Source: Blastobasis lacticolella
Lineage: Eukaryota; Arthropoda; Insecta; Lepidoptera; Blastobasidae
DNA: 64,000 nt
NCBI GenBank assembly: GCA_905147135.1
Contig: LR990049.1
Location: forward strand, 12,975,428-13,039,427
Direction: 5' to 3'
Shown here: piece by piece, positions 41,701 to 56,700 of the stretch
Layout: every line of letters begins with the position of its first letter
Numbering within the stretch: the stretch's first letter is position 1
The notes under the pieces: generated by a model
The model's database searches: none
Told to the model about the DNA's origin: nothing
The model's input: the letters and a program-made list of their open reading frames with translations, nothing else
Translations under genes and position numbers: made by a program

Positions 41701-44700
41701 AAGGATCAAATCAACGCCATCCAGGAGTTCCGCGAAAAGAACCGCGCTTCGCCGCTGTTCAACCACCTCTCCGCTATATCGGAGGGCATCCCGGCGCTGG
41801 GCTGGGTAGTGGTCGCGCCCACGCCCGGGCCCTACGTGAAGGAGATGAACGACGCGGGCCAGTTCTACACGAACCGCGTGCTCAAGGAGTGGAAGGAGAA
41901 GGACAAGCGGCACTCGGAGTGGGCGCGCGCCTGGGTGCAGCTCCTCTCCGAGCTGCAGGCCTACATCAAGCAGCACCACACCACAGGACTCGTGTGGTCC
42001 GGTGAGTTCGTTTCATCCATTATCGTCCTAGTTTTATTTCTATCCAACGACACTGTCTTCGATGTTTTATGGCAACAACCTATAAAAGTTAAAGAACGGT
42101 AGCCAAGGTTTTCGCATTTTATGGCCGTCTTATTTTAGAGGAACTTAACTTTTATGGTGTTTTCATAGTACTCCTGTCACATATTTTATGGCGTGGACGT
42201 AATACTGACTACGGCGGCCACTTTTCATTAACTAAATTAAATCGGGGCTTAATCTATTTATTTAAAATTATTCCGCCTCGAAAAGCATATTCATGGTAGG
42301 TACGTGAATAAATATTAACCGTTAATTAATTTTTCCATCAAAATGAGTTCGTTTACTCAGCCAGCGAGCGAGCGGCGCCGTGTGTTTGTTTAGCAACTCG
42401 AGACAATATAAAATAAATTAGAAAAGAAAACATATTGGTCGTACCAAATGGATCTAAATAGGAATATTATGTTTATAATTATAATGTAACATGCTACCGA
42501 TATATGCCGTTGCCTTTGGATATTTGTTGAACTCGGAAACTGCGGGTGCCGCAGCCCGCCGCCGCCGATCGAACCGGACGCCTCGGCGCTTTGCGAAACT
42601 CCCAGGAGAGTTCCGTTCGTGACCTTTTTATGGCTTGTTTTTCACGTGATGCGCTTTAGGGGGAATTTAGCCGCTTGTGATGTACAAGCGTCTAAACACG
42701 CCTGATACGGTTGCCTTTGTTATTTATACAAATGGATTGTACTACGAAGGAAGCTTTGATCGCATTTATACTGGAGCTTGATCGATCGGCTGCTAGCTAT
42801 CGTCCGAGTTTTCTTGTGCGAAATTTAGTATTGGAAACGAAATGAAAAATCGCTGAACATGTTTATATAAAAGTTGACTGTTATGGATATTACTGAATTA
42901 TACAAACGCATTTGCGGGCAAAAGCTAGTTTTACATAGATCTTAATTGTTTTAGGTATCGAGTAACCAACTATTAACCTGTAGTATTTACTACAATTAAA
43001 ATAATTAACCCTGCTTTTGTTATTCACCATGGATTGTAAAACAATCAAAGTATGGCGGTTAAATACAAAACTCCTCGTACCGTATACCTACTGCGAACAG
43101 GAATATGTGGAGTGGACTGGGTTAGAACTAATATGCGCTGGCTGCACTGTAATATGAATTTGTCGTACAAATCTCCGGTTGCGGGCGCCCTCTCATAACG
43201 AAATAGGTAGGTATTTGACATTTTGAATTTACGAAACGTAGTAGGAATTGCGGAAATAACGATATCGGAGACGCAAAGACATACATAGAATTGCTAGTCA
43301 AAGCTCCGATAAGTAGTTATTATGGACCACTGATTTCAAAGTAAATCACTACTAAGTAAGCTATTTATTCAATGTAAATTCGTCGTCTTAGGCCTCTTAG
43401 GCGGCGCCGCGAGCTCGCATATTAAATTCACGAATTACGAAATTAAAAATGCAAATTCGGCGTCTTAGGCCTTTCTTAATTGATAGAATTTAATCATAAA
43501 CCAATGAATGACACTTCGAACTATGATAGCGGTCGCTTATAGGCAAGGGTACTGTCGAGCAAGAAAGTACTTTAACAGTTTTAATAAGATACTAGCAGCC
43601 GCCCCGGCTTCGCACGGGTACCACTACGGGTACACGGGTATATAGCCTATGTCACCCGGGGATAGTGTAGCTTCCCAACGGTGAAAGAATTTTTGAAATC
43701 GGTCCTGTAGTTTGGAAGCCTATTCAATACAAACAAACAAACAAACAAAAAATCATACCGTTCCTCTTTATAATATTAGTATAGATGAAATGTAAAACAT
43801 CGTCTGATATAGCCATTCGCATGTGTTAAGAGATTCGCCATAACATAACAGTACGTTGTAAAAATATTATTCTTATAAAATATAATAAATTAAAAAACGT
43901 AAACCATTGCCATGTTCATGGAATGTACGACATGAAAACACTGGACACTCATGGGCAATGCCATGGAATATTACTGAACATAACAACTGCATCTGCCCTA
44001 ACATACAAATATTGAAAACTAGTGGACTCGGCGCGACTTCGTTCGCGTTCACCTACTTTACCTTACATTACTCTTTTTTATTGCTAATAATCTTTCTCTT
44101 GAATCGCTCTATCTAGTAGAGCTAGTGTCAAATAAGAAGAGTCTTGGCGGGTCACGTGGTTCGATTTGCGCTGTATACGAAATCCCCTCCACTGCCATTT
44201 GACAAGTCTCTTCTTTCGTGACGCGGGTTATAACATAGTATAAAACAAAGTCGGTTCTCGCCGTCTGTCCCTATGTATCTATCTATCTATATTTTTATAC
44301 GGTTTTCAACAATAGATAGAGTGAGGTTTATTAGCAACAAAGAAAAGGTAGGTAAGGGTAAAGTAGGTGTACGCGAACGAAGTCGCGCCGCGTCCACTTG
44401 TAAGCTATAAAATCAATAGGAATCTATAATGAATACAATCGACCTATCCATAATTTCCGCGTAAATACCTGTTAGATATCGAATCATTCATTCAATTCAG
44501 AATTCAGGTCATATGACAAAACGTAAATCAAACCAGCAGCCAGCCACTTTAAAAACAGAACACTAGGGATATACCGAAGCTTATAAATCAATAATGATAA
44601 CGAGCACATTGAATTTAAACTCAGCCGTAGCCAGTTCAATCAGTTTGTTGCAGCGAAATTCAGTACCGTTTCATGTAGTACTAATTAGGCACTGAATTGG

Positions 44701-47700
44701 ACTTTATTTGTCCACTTTTGGAATTGAGAAACATTAACGAGCTTGATAGTTGGATTTTAGTTTGTATTTATGAGTAAAAGAGAAGTAAACACTTGCCCAA
44801 TATAGTTTCCTCTGTATATTACTAGTCGGCGGTAAATAATGCATATCGACTAGTTTCACCTTTATATTTACTTAGATACAATTCATATTTAATTATGTCG
44901 TTATTTTCCAATTATCGAAACTACAAACACAGGTTTATCGTTTTGTTTCTTTCGAGTTGTGCGGGAAAAACCGGGGCGGTCTGTCGTATTGAACTTCTAG
45001 GTGATACGAAATAAATTATTATTCATTTTTATTCAGGCTAATATAAATAATAAGTAATTTATGAGTACCTAGTCGACCATTTGCCGGGTTGACTGTACCA
45101 AACGTCGGTCGTAAACATTAAAACAGCGCGACCGTAATTGCGCCACCATAGCGTCCCTTGAAACTTTCTAATCTAACAAATCTTCGCCCTAGAAGTAAGG
45201 AGCCTTTCCACCCTTATGCCTTAAGCTACCCTTACGAACCACTTAGAGACGACCGTTTTAAGGAATGGAATGCGCGAATGGAATATATACGGGGTAGGTA
45301 GGGTTGCCTCACAAAGAAAATAACTCGGGCCCTCTTCCCTAATACCGTCAGGTTTAGGCACCAATCATACTTCCTACTAATATTATAAATGCGAAAGTTT
45401 GTATGGATGTATGGATGTTTGTTACTCCGTCATCTAAAAAACTACTGATTGGATCTTGATGAAATTTAGCGGTAATAGCTGTGGTAGGTAGTCTATACCC
45501 TGTTCACTTTACGGATTAGCAGACTTGCTGTTGATATGTTTGATGAATATATTATTGTGCTGTTGTTAAATGCTGCATTATTGGACATGTCCAGTTGGCT
45601 GCATAATAAAAGGAGCTCACACTCCGTATAGCTTATAGCACAGAAGCAAATAATTTGGCTCGTTGGAACCGGAACGGTAAAATGAACGGAATGTTTATTT
45701 AGACGCCTTCAAGGCTAGAGTGAATAGGATGTTCCTAGACAGGCATGCTCCATCATTGGCCGCATCTCCGCTTACCACCAGGTGAGATGGCGGTCAAATG
45801 CCTGGCTAGTCTAAATAGCAATAAAAAAAAACGAATTTTACTGACGAAATTGCGGGTAGAAGCCGCTAGGTGACATGTCTCGTCTGTTGGTCGCAGGCAA
45901 GGGCCCCGGCGCCGGTGCCCCGCCGCCGCCACCCGGGGGCATGCCGCCGCCGCCGCCGGTGCTGCCCGAGGTTGACTTCTCCAACCTCTCCGTGGACGAC
46001 CGCAGCGCGCTTTTCGCCGAGATCAACCAGGGCGAGAACATCACTAGCAGTGAGTTGGCTTTGTTATCGCATACTTATATGTAGTCCGTCCTTATCCTTA
46101 TATAGCATAAAATAAGTTCTCAAATGAAAAAAAAATTCATGACAAGCTTTTATTGCGCGGTATAGTACCTACCCATTCCAATAAGACCAAATATGACGGG
46201 GTTATCTTATTGCGTTGATTAGTTGATTAGTACCTACTCTCTCATCAGTCCAGTTCCATGGTACCATATTAATGCATTGTCATCCAAGTTTCATAGGTAT
46301 ACCAAAGCTCAATAGGATACCAACAAGTGGTCGAAAAATGGTTGCAAATTTTGACGGACAACTTACGAACATACGAACAGTACAAGTTAAATAAAAGCTT
46401 GTAATAAAATCGTTTTGCGCCTGACTGTGTGTCACGCAACAGATTTTCATGCTTTTTTCACTATCAGTTGCAGATTCCGAGGTGGGTCATTAGTTTGGTA
46501 CAGCGCTCCGTCGTCTGTGCCGCTCGAAGTAGACTTCTGGAACCTTTAATACCGCTTTGCTGTAAAATTCACATTTTGCAGTTTTTTAATACCATTAACG
46601 TGGCAAACAAGCTAACCGCCTGCCTGATGGTAAGCAGTAACCGCAGTCTACGGACGTTTGCAATACCAGGAGTCGCTTTGCCGACCCCGCAAAAACCTTT
46701 TCACCCATCTCTTGAAGAACTTCATGTTGTACTCTCCAGTGAATACCTCTCCAGGTAGTTCATTACACAACTTTAGTGTGCATTGTCCGTTTTTACTTAG
46801 GAATCGTCGATGTGTCTTATGTGAATCTGTGCTTTTTAGAAAAAGGCAAGAAAGCCATCCACCCAGATGGAATCCTAACGCTTTTCAGAATATTCTATGC
46901 ATATAACGACTTTTTGACGATTATACCTTCCTCATACTGACTTTATTATGTCCAGACAATTGAACTTTGTTCTGCACTGATAAATAAAATACACATGAAA
47001 GCTTTTATAATGTGCTGCTAACGTTCGCGTTCACCCTAAACATCTATTTCGCGGAGTTCTCGGGATCCCCAAGGCCCTTACATATTAGTTTGCTAAGGAC
47101 TTCGTAATGGCTTATAACGTACTTTTACAGTATTTCTGAGTAAGGTCGACAAGGCGTCGTCACCAAGTGACATGTTTGTTATATTTCTAGCAAATGCGCG
47201 CGCCCCAGTTATTTCCGGGGGCGACATTTCCTTTCGTATAATTTTGCTCCTCCTTATATTTGAATGAGTGCGTTACACTCGAGCGAGCGCAAATGTTTGT
47301 TGTGTAACAGAGTTATACGAGTATGCTACTTTTCGTGTGTTATCTATATGTTATACATGTGGTAATATAAATACCTACAGGCGGAGATTTGTAATTGGCT
47401 TTCTGTTAACTTATTATTATGTCTATTGTAATGTAATAGCTGTAAGTCTTCCGAAAAGAAATATTTTTGTCACGAAGGAAAAAAATATTTTTATTACATT
47501 TTTCACGTAATATATTATCTATACTAATACTATAAAGAGATAACGATTTGTATTTTTGTTTGTTTGTAATGAATAAACTCAAAAACTACTGGACCGATTT
47601 TACAAATTCTTTGACTAATAGAATGCTGCATGATCATTGAGTACCAAAGGCATAACATATTTCTTATTCCGGATTCTCGCGGGAAAGTTTATTGTCTACA

Positions 47701-50700
47701 GAGATCCGATCTGCGCGCGGGTGAATGTCACTAATGACAGGTTCCGCACGCTTGCACTGAAGCCAGCTAATCGTGGAGATTATTGCGTAATCCTCCACTA
47801 AGACCCAGAGGGCTCAATTCCGTACGATATTAAATACAGTTACGTCGCATTCATCTTAAAATTCGTATTCCTGTGCAGCTGTTAAAGGGTTTCATAGCAT
47901 GTAGCATACTGTTCGAAAGGAAATAAAGTAGAAATCATTTTAAAATTCAAATAATACCACCATTTTTTGTTGTTATTTTTTTATTACGATTCAGAACAAC
48001 TTTGTCAGTTTTCCTTTTAAGTCACAAGTTTTAAACTTATTGTAACCTTACATTAATACTTACTTAATTAAAAATACAATTTTGAGGCTGATTTATCAAA
48101 AAGTATTTTAATTTTAATTTGTAAGACGAAGTATGAAAATGCATACAGCAATTCTTAATTATTAAATAAATAAAAACCTGCAGTTTAAAAATGAGTTATT
48201 GGTGCTTAAGGGACAGCTAATAGGCCCTTCTTTTATCCAATACCATTTGTTTAACAATGCGTCTTATATGTAGCAGTAGCACATTTTTTTTTCTTAAAGT
48301 ACACTTATGAACGCGTACTCTACCTATACTAACCAACACGAAGTCACGCCATCCATTTCAGAGTCAAATGTCAAAATGTACCAATTAGAAACAATAACAG
48401 CAGTAGTATCGTCGTAAAACGGCGCAAATGTCTTGCGAGCGGATCCTTTGAAGTGTCTTCCGACAATGGATAGCATTGTTATATGGACCTGTATTATCCG
48501 CAGCCTTAGTTTTGCTTTATCCCGGTGTAAAGCAATTTTTCGACTGCGGGCGAATACCCCTTTCACAGCGTTGGGGTAGTCGTCTATTGTTGAAATGTTA
48601 ATTGCACTGAATAAAATATAAATCATTTGTTCTGATACAATAACGAAGTCACATAAGAAATTAATGAAAGGTAGTCATAAATTCGCGAATAGGTTCTCCT
48701 GATTCCTAAATTAAGTAAAGTAATCCTAAAATGGGAGGTTTTTTGGTGACGTGACTAAAAGGTCGTCTCTTTGCCTTGAGCTTTTTCTCTGTATCAGTGC
48801 CAAAAAAACAGGTCAATGGGATGAGCCGTTTCGTAACTAAGGACGGGCAGGAAACCCGGAAAAGTGCGAACAGGACTCAAGGACTAACCCTATTATTAAA
48901 TCCCGACGCAAAAAGACGGGTGTTTTAAGTGACTGTCTGTAGCATCGTAGCTCCCGAATGGATGAATCCATTTTGAAGCGGTTTATTTTATTTGAAAACC
49001 AGTTTAGTCCAAGTTATAAATACGTTTTCGCATTTTTTTCTGTTGCAACTATTCTAAGAAATTTTGTTTTTTATCAAAGTTAATCTCTAGAGTGGACATT
49101 TGGAGATAGATGTTTAGGTAACGAATTCAAATGTCCGTATTTTTAAAAGTTTTATTTACTTTCACATGTCTCCATTTTGTGTAAATTTATAGGAACTTCT
49201 AGACTACGCATTGTAAACCCATCGAGTTTGGGCTCGTTTGATTAGTCTTGACTAGTACTCTGACTGATCATAGAGAACGCGCGATAAAAGCTTGTTACAA
49301 AACGTATTTTTAATTTGAGAACTCGTTAATTAATGTAAGTATGTACTAGGCAATTCGCACACATGAATATTCAAAAGAGTATTGAAATTTCTCGAAATTG
49401 TATGGCGGTGACTCAACAACCACGCGTAGAATATCCGTTTCCGTAAGTCCTCTGCAAATAGTCGTTGTCTAACAATAAAGGCAACTCTAGAGTCACCCGA
49501 CGCGTCTGTTGTCTAAATGTGACAAGATTATCTCAAAGGGCGCTTGACAGACAGGCGGACAGTAAAGCAATAAGGATTCCGTAGATTTTTGCTTTTGTGG
49601 AATCCAACAACATTTATTCCTTTTGATAATAATGCCTACCCCTTTGTTCCCGGAGAGACACGCTACACACTACTACGGGAAAAACATCTTCATAGGCCAC
49701 ACTTGTGTCACATTGTTACATCGAATGGGACATTAATTCCCGATTCAAGATTCACATAAACACAAATATAGCCTCTTTCAGCCACGGCTCCGTCACTCAC
49801 TTCTAGTGCCCAACCTACTAACCAATAAAATATTTATTATCCTTTCTCCATGACAGGGGGTGCAACCTTGCACGCACTCTCCTAAACTACTATAATTTCT
49901 CGCTCTATCTAGCATTTAAGAAGTGACATCACTGCTGTCATTTTATAGCCACCGTCTGGTGGCCGGTCCCTAGCCCTGCGCATTGTGCAAATGCGGTATG
50001 GCCCAGCGCCTTTCAAGGCGGCGATTAACCGTGGGCCCGCTAACTAAATAATCGTGGACAAATTCACACAGCGCCACATTGCTAGATAACTGATAACCTA
50101 CTGATATACTTTCAAATACATACTTATTATACATAGAACACCCAGACCCGTAACAGAAATTAAAATTCATCATTTCAATTTCTGCCCGGCCGGGAATCGA
50201 ACCCGGGACCTCTTGCGTGGCAATCGAACATGGCATGTTCGGCATGTTGACCACTGAACCACTCAGGTCGTCCATACGCATATTTATTTGTTTTGATAAT
50301 ACTTCGTCCAGAGGATTCACTCAAATGTGACGTCATTGCGCTACTATATTATTTTCGCCACCGTTCTTTACTATCTCGTGGGCGGTCCCCAGGCCTGCGC
50401 AAGGTGACCTCCGACATGCAGACGCATTAGAACCCGCAGGGACCCAGCGCCATTCAAGGCGTCCTGTAACCGCGGGCCCGCCATCTACATTTATTTCCTT
50501 TGATAATAATTTGTCCAGAGGGTTCACTTAAATACAGCCAATCTCAGCCTAACATGCATTTATAAAGCGACGCGACGTTAACGTTTTCTCGCCACCATTC
50601 CTTACTACCTTCTGCACCTCAAGGTGACCTCCGACATGCAAACCCATAAGAACCCGCAGCTGCGCCAGGGCCCGGCGCCGTTCAAGGCGTCCTGCAACCT

Positions 50701-53700
50701 CAGCCCTACCAACTTTAGGGACACCTTAACTTGTTATTTCTTTTGATCATAATACGTCCAGAGGATTCATTCAAATATTGCCAATCTCAGCCTAACTAGC
50801 ATTTAAAAAGTGACGTCACTGCTACTATAGTTCGCCCCGTTTTCTCGCCACCGTTCCTTACTATCTCGTGGGCGCTCCGCAGGCCTGCGTAAGGTGACCT
50901 CTGAAATGCAGACGCACAAGAATCCGCAGCTGCGCCAGGGCCCGGCGCCGTTCAAGGCGACCGCAGACAGCCGCGGGCCCGCCAAGGCGCTGCCGCAGCC
51001 CGGCGCGGGCACGCTGCCCGACAAGCCGCCGGTATTCACGCGTGACGGGAAGAAGTGGCTCATTGTAAGTTGCAATACAAAATCTTTTAAGGAGTAGGCC
51101 TCAGGTCCTCAGTAGTAGTCAGGGTAGCCTGGGCGGCGATTTTCGCGCTGCGATATCTCGAATTCGACATTTTCTCTAGTCAAGAACTGTATTAAAACGT
51201 GACTGAAATTGATATTCGACAATATACGACGGTCGAAGATAGTTGAAAAAATATTGTTTGGCTGCAATAGACATTTCAATGCCATTGTTAATGGAGATAT
51301 GTTGCTGGAAAAAATGTCGAATTCGAGATGTCACAGCGCCAGAATTAGACCCCAAGCATTTAACCGCCATTTCACCGGTAGTGGTGACGATGCGGCCGAA
51401 GGTGAAACATACTTGTCTGGAAACAGCCTATGAACTCTATCTAGCATTGAAGGTGTTCGGATTATAGCGATCAGGGAACACACCTGCAAGGAACGTGTCC
51501 CATGTCTTAGCTAGCTTAATATCCAGTGAAGTACACTCCCGAAACCTGAACTTTCTCATTTATTAGAGCCTCTATCATAAAGAAGTGGCAATTTCAAGTC
51601 TAGCGATTCATCATAAATATCCCTTACGCTGTCGATATATGAACCACCTTGAAGACTGGACTGGAAAGAAGTGGCTCACCATAAATTCTTGAAAGAACAA
51701 CTTTTGGGTACAAAAAATCCGTAAAGTGAGTTACTAGAACTGCTTAAGTGACACATTAGCCTCCCCCAAGACAACATTAATCGTGGAGTTCTTCGTAAAT
51801 TCTTAGATATCGTCCATTATAGGCAGATGGGTTTGAGATATTGTTAAAAAAATAAAATACTATTGCTTATTTTTTGGTCTACGCAGGTTGTAGATTGGCA
51901 GCAGATGGGACGCAGGCTTGTGTCTTGTTGTCTTGTCCTACCTACACAAGTACATACCTTGTATTATTACGATAAAATACATTTGTGTAGACATAAACTT
52001 CTAGTCCGTACGTCAATGATTTGTATCAGAACCGTAGACCTAACCCCATTATAGAACTAAACACAACCCCACCACCTTCCAGGAATACCAGAAGGGCAAC
52101 CCCGGGTTGGTGGTCGAGAACGCTGACATGAACAACGTGGTGTACATGTTCCGATGCCGCGACTCCGCGCTCACAGTGAAGGGCAAGATCAACGGCGTGG
52201 TACTGGACTCGTGCACCAAGTGCGCCGTGGTCTTCGACAATCTGGTCTCCAGCGTCGAGTTCGTCAACTGCCAGTCGGTGCAGATGCAGGTGAGTGGGGG
52301 AACAGGGAGGGTATGATCTGGCCAGACTGACTTGTGTTATTTGGTGAACAAACAATACCCAAAATCACGCCTTGCCGTTTCATCACGCTACGTACACTGT
52401 GTATTAGATGTCTAGAATTAAATAAGAAACACATAAAATGTGAATTTCAACGAATAATGCTGCAAATTATCCATTTAAATTAATAATTTCCATGACCGAA
52501 TAAGACAAGTAAGTCTGGACAGATTTTAGATGCAAGACTAATAAGGTGAAATTTGCTCAAAGCGTTTGTTTAGAAAATGCGAACTTTTGCCACTAAAACT
52601 ACGGACACGCTTACTAAATGCGCGACAGGAGATGACAGATATTTGATTATTACTTTAGTGTCATTTTACTGCATTGAATTAAAGACGGAACTTTACAATG
52701 TACGACGTCGATATCTTTTGGGCTCTCGAGCCTTTAGGTTCATATGGTCCACTATATCAAAATGTCATATTAGCAACTAGACCGCGACGACCGCAACGCT
52801 TTCCGAGCTTTCCACGCCGTTTGTCTTTGCGTTGAGATGAATGACTTACGTTGGTACTGGGAAGGAACTTCACCGGAATCTCAGTATGTTTATACCTAGG
52901 CTAGCGGAGCGGCATCTTTCCTGTTTCTAAAACATTGTGAGGAACCTTCTGATCTTGGAAAATGATAGCACTCTGCTTCACGTTGGTACTGGGAAGGAAC
53001 TTCACCGAAATCTCAGTATGTTTATACCTAGGCTAGCGGAGCGGCATCTTTCCTGTTTCTAAAACATTCTGAGGAACCTTCTGATCTCGGAAAATCTTTC
53101 TTTTATGAAACACTCTGCTTCATATAAGATGATGATCACACACCATACTCTATGCTACGACTTAGCCCCATACAGAACAAACCAACAGCACCGTATAATT
53201 ATAAGTATAATTGGTACATCGCAAGGCAGGTCATGCGGCCACCACGTCCCGACAGTCGGTGTCTAGGTCCTTCTTTAGCTCTTCTATGGCCAGCTGGCTG
53301 CTGGTCTCCTCGGGCAGTATGAACAGGATGTTACGGCTTTTCACTGCGCACTCGCAGTAGCTTTGCGCGGGCGCCGGTTGCTCAAACTCGGCGGGCTCGA
53401 ATGGCGGCTCCTCCATGTTTTCCTGGAAAAACGTCGAAGATAGTCAGGCCTGGGCAATTTCTTTTGGAAATATTCTATTTGCTGACGGCTAACCATCATG
53501 CTGCTTGATCCAGTGGCATGATCAAATAGGCTTGATCAATCCAAACTTACCCCACACGCCGTCAAGTGCTGGATGCGGCAATCAACGGGGTGCGCTCATT
53601 AGGGGAGGCCTATGTCCAGCAGTGGACTAGCATAGCCGAATAATGATGATGACATTAGTCCATTGCTATACCAATACCTTCCCCAAAGAGCGCAATTGCA

Positions 53701-56700
53701 TTATCAGTAGCTTTAAACTTCAAACAACATTTTGGTTACAACTATCCACGTTTCAGCCGGCACTCACCTCGTAATTGTACGGATAGTTTTTGTACGGGTT
53801 CTGCGACCAGCTGCTACTATACTCGTCGAAGTAGACGTCGCTAGTGGAGTGCCGGAGGTCGCTGTCGGAGTCCGACGAGTCTCGAAGGTTCGGCTTGGAG
53901 TAGTCTCCCATCGCGTCCTGTGACGTCATGTCGAGCGAGTTGCTAAGAATCGAGTTCTTGGTGTTGATCACCATCGCCAGCGACCGCTGCCACTCCTCGA
54001 GGAGCTTCTTTATCGCCTCGATCTGGAATAAGGATTGATGGAGCTGAACCTTTTTGTCTGTCTAATGCCCGATTTCATCGTCACCCCAAGTGCTCCTAAC
54101 ACTTTTAAGTGACAGATTTTTCATGAGAAATTGTCACTTGAAGGGCTTTAGGGAGTATGGTTGGTGAAATCAGGCACATCGGGCGTATTTGTGTAATAGC
54201 GGTCTGTTTCTAAAAACTTTTCACTGTGTCTTCGTCCGCACAGGCTTTGATTAAGCCTTGTGCTTCCGCAGGGTTCTAGTTGTATGTAAATGTGGTGACG
54301 TGTAATTAAGTAATAAACACACAAACTTTGTAATAATATGTAGATTTCGAAATGTGTAATACGGTGGAGCCGTAGTTCTCACCTTTTTCTTCAACACCGC
54401 CTGCCTGGTAGCGCGCCGCATTCGTTTCTGCTTGATGTAGTGTCTAAGGTAGGACACCCGGTACACGTTGGTTACTTTCACGATCTTCACACGGTAATCC
54501 TTCGCGTCCATGTCGTTCAGGGACGAATAGATACTCTGCTCGGAGGAGGTCGGGCCCAGATTGTAGTTATCGCTGCCGTCCATCTTCTCGGAATCCGCGT
54601 CGGGTTTCGCGTCAGGGTCCGCCTTCAACTCCTTTATGAACGACATCACGAAGTCTCGTTCTGAAAATGGAAATTTTATTTGGTCATGTTGCAGTCTTGT
54701 TTTTATAGATCTCCTCCAGTTTATAAAAGAATCGATATTTGCTACTCATAGCTCTGATGAATGAGATAAGCAACATGGATTATTTTCTAATTAAATTGCG
54801 AAAGCAGCCCTTGTAGCCACTCGGCATCCTAGCTGAATTCATTTTAGGCTTACTACACGTGTGCACTTAGATCCCAACCCACCTTAATCCGTAAAAGACA
54901 CCTGCAACTTAAGTTCGATGGAAGAAAGGTACCTCAATGCCAGCCACAGCGCTGACTCTCGTCAATCCCGCCGCTATTATGCAAACCAGCTCTCATAGTC
55001 GCGTGCCACTGCCGAACTAACTCGACACCCTCGCCAAACTCATCTTGGGCTCACTAACCCTCTACACGTCTGCAGTTAGCCCCATCCCTCACCTTCATCC
55101 GTAGAAGAGTCCTGCATCTTGAGCTCAGTATCAGGGTCGGAGGGCAATTGCCCCAACGCCAGCCGCAGTGCGTCACTCGCGTCAATGACGCCACTGACGC
55201 GTGCGCGTAGCCCTCTCAGCCGCGCCGCACTTTGTCGAACTAGCTCGGCACGCTCTGCGAACTCCGCCTCGCGTACGCACAGCTTCGTGCTCACTACCTG
55301 GATCTAGAATGGTTATTTTGCTTAATACTAGCCACATCTTTGATCGCTAGCTCATTCGATGGCCAGTGACGATGCGGTCAAAGATAGGGCATTACTGCCT
55401 AGAAACTTCAAAGTAAGACCACCTTCAAGGCAATATGTGGCCTAAATTCCAGAATGCTGACAAATGTATCTTATAGAGAACGAAGGTTCGCGAAATGGCT
55501 GTCAGCTGATCGTATTTGCCGTTGCACCGATGGCCGTAGGGGTTGGATGGACGCATCTCGAATGGAGACCACGATTGGACCTACGTTGCGTCGGACGCCC
55601 TAAGGCTAGAGCGATAGTCTGCGTTAAACGATAATCTGCGTTAAATGGCTGGAACCGACTGGATGTCCAAAACTAATTTGCGGACCGGTCTAAGTGGCAT
55701 GCTTTGGGGGAGCTATGTCCATCAGACTGCAATTGGGCGATGATGATGGTCTTGGAGAACTTCATGAAAATCGATTTTGCGTTACTGCTTCTCGCGACTC
55801 TAGTGAGATTGTTCGACGTCTTAACAAAACTAAGAAAGGCGGTAGTATATCATAGGCCCTTTGGGCGGCTCGAAACTACGACACTAGAAATTGATACTTC
55901 ATAATATGAATAAATGAATTACATTACTAGAAAATAAATAATCAAGAGGAGACACCTGCAATTGAATTTCATCTATTTCCATCTTTTTCCGTTTTAATCT
56001 TTCCTGCGAAGTTACGTATACGCTCTTCACGAGCCGGAACATGTAGAACCCGGTTGGAATATAGCATAGTAGTAAAATAGACTGAGGATGAAAGGGTTAG
56101 TTTTAATTGTGTTAATATTAGAGCACCCTATATTATTGACAAGGCGATATGGGTGTCATACCGAAATGGACATTAATTAAGTACCCTTTGACCCAGTCTG
56201 TCAATATTAAATGGGTAAGGGATCAATGAAGAATATTGATTTGGTAAAGCTGGGTAAAGCATACATTAATATTCTATAAGAGTTTTAACTTCGTTATAAA
56301 AGAAACTTTGTATATGTATGTATGTTTATTACTCAATTCACATTATCGGAAAGAACGGATTTTAAGTAAACTTGATACGAATGCATCCAAGGTATTTAGT
56401 TCTAGACTACTCTCCATCGAAGTCATGAACGAAATTGCGCGGAAAATCTTTAAGTATAGCTTAGCTTAAAGCGGTTTTGAAATTTACGTTCAAAAAGATC
56501 ATCGATTGCAAATAAAAAGTGTACAAACCGCATTCATAACTGTTAGACTTCTATAAATGGAATACAATAAACTGATAAGCAACTGTACCAACGGCAGCCC
56601 GTAGTCGTTCACAATTAACCCCCAGGACGAATCGAATGCCCAAAAGCCATTCGACTGCTCCTTGCCATCCATTTATGCTCACTGGGACTCACAGTACAAT

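Noticed and set aside
41602..41979. Minus-strand open frame of 125 codons
   Set aside because: It lies exactly opposite the CAP helical-domain exon, which matches the family residue by residue. The minus frame is a codon-bias shadow.
56081..56589. Idea that the nested gene is an N-terminal piece of a delta(24)-sterol reductase (DHCR24)
   Set aside because: Only the hydrophobic segment is loosely similar. The rest is acidic and Ser-rich, with none of the FAD-binding domain, so the resemblance is probably generic membrane sequence.
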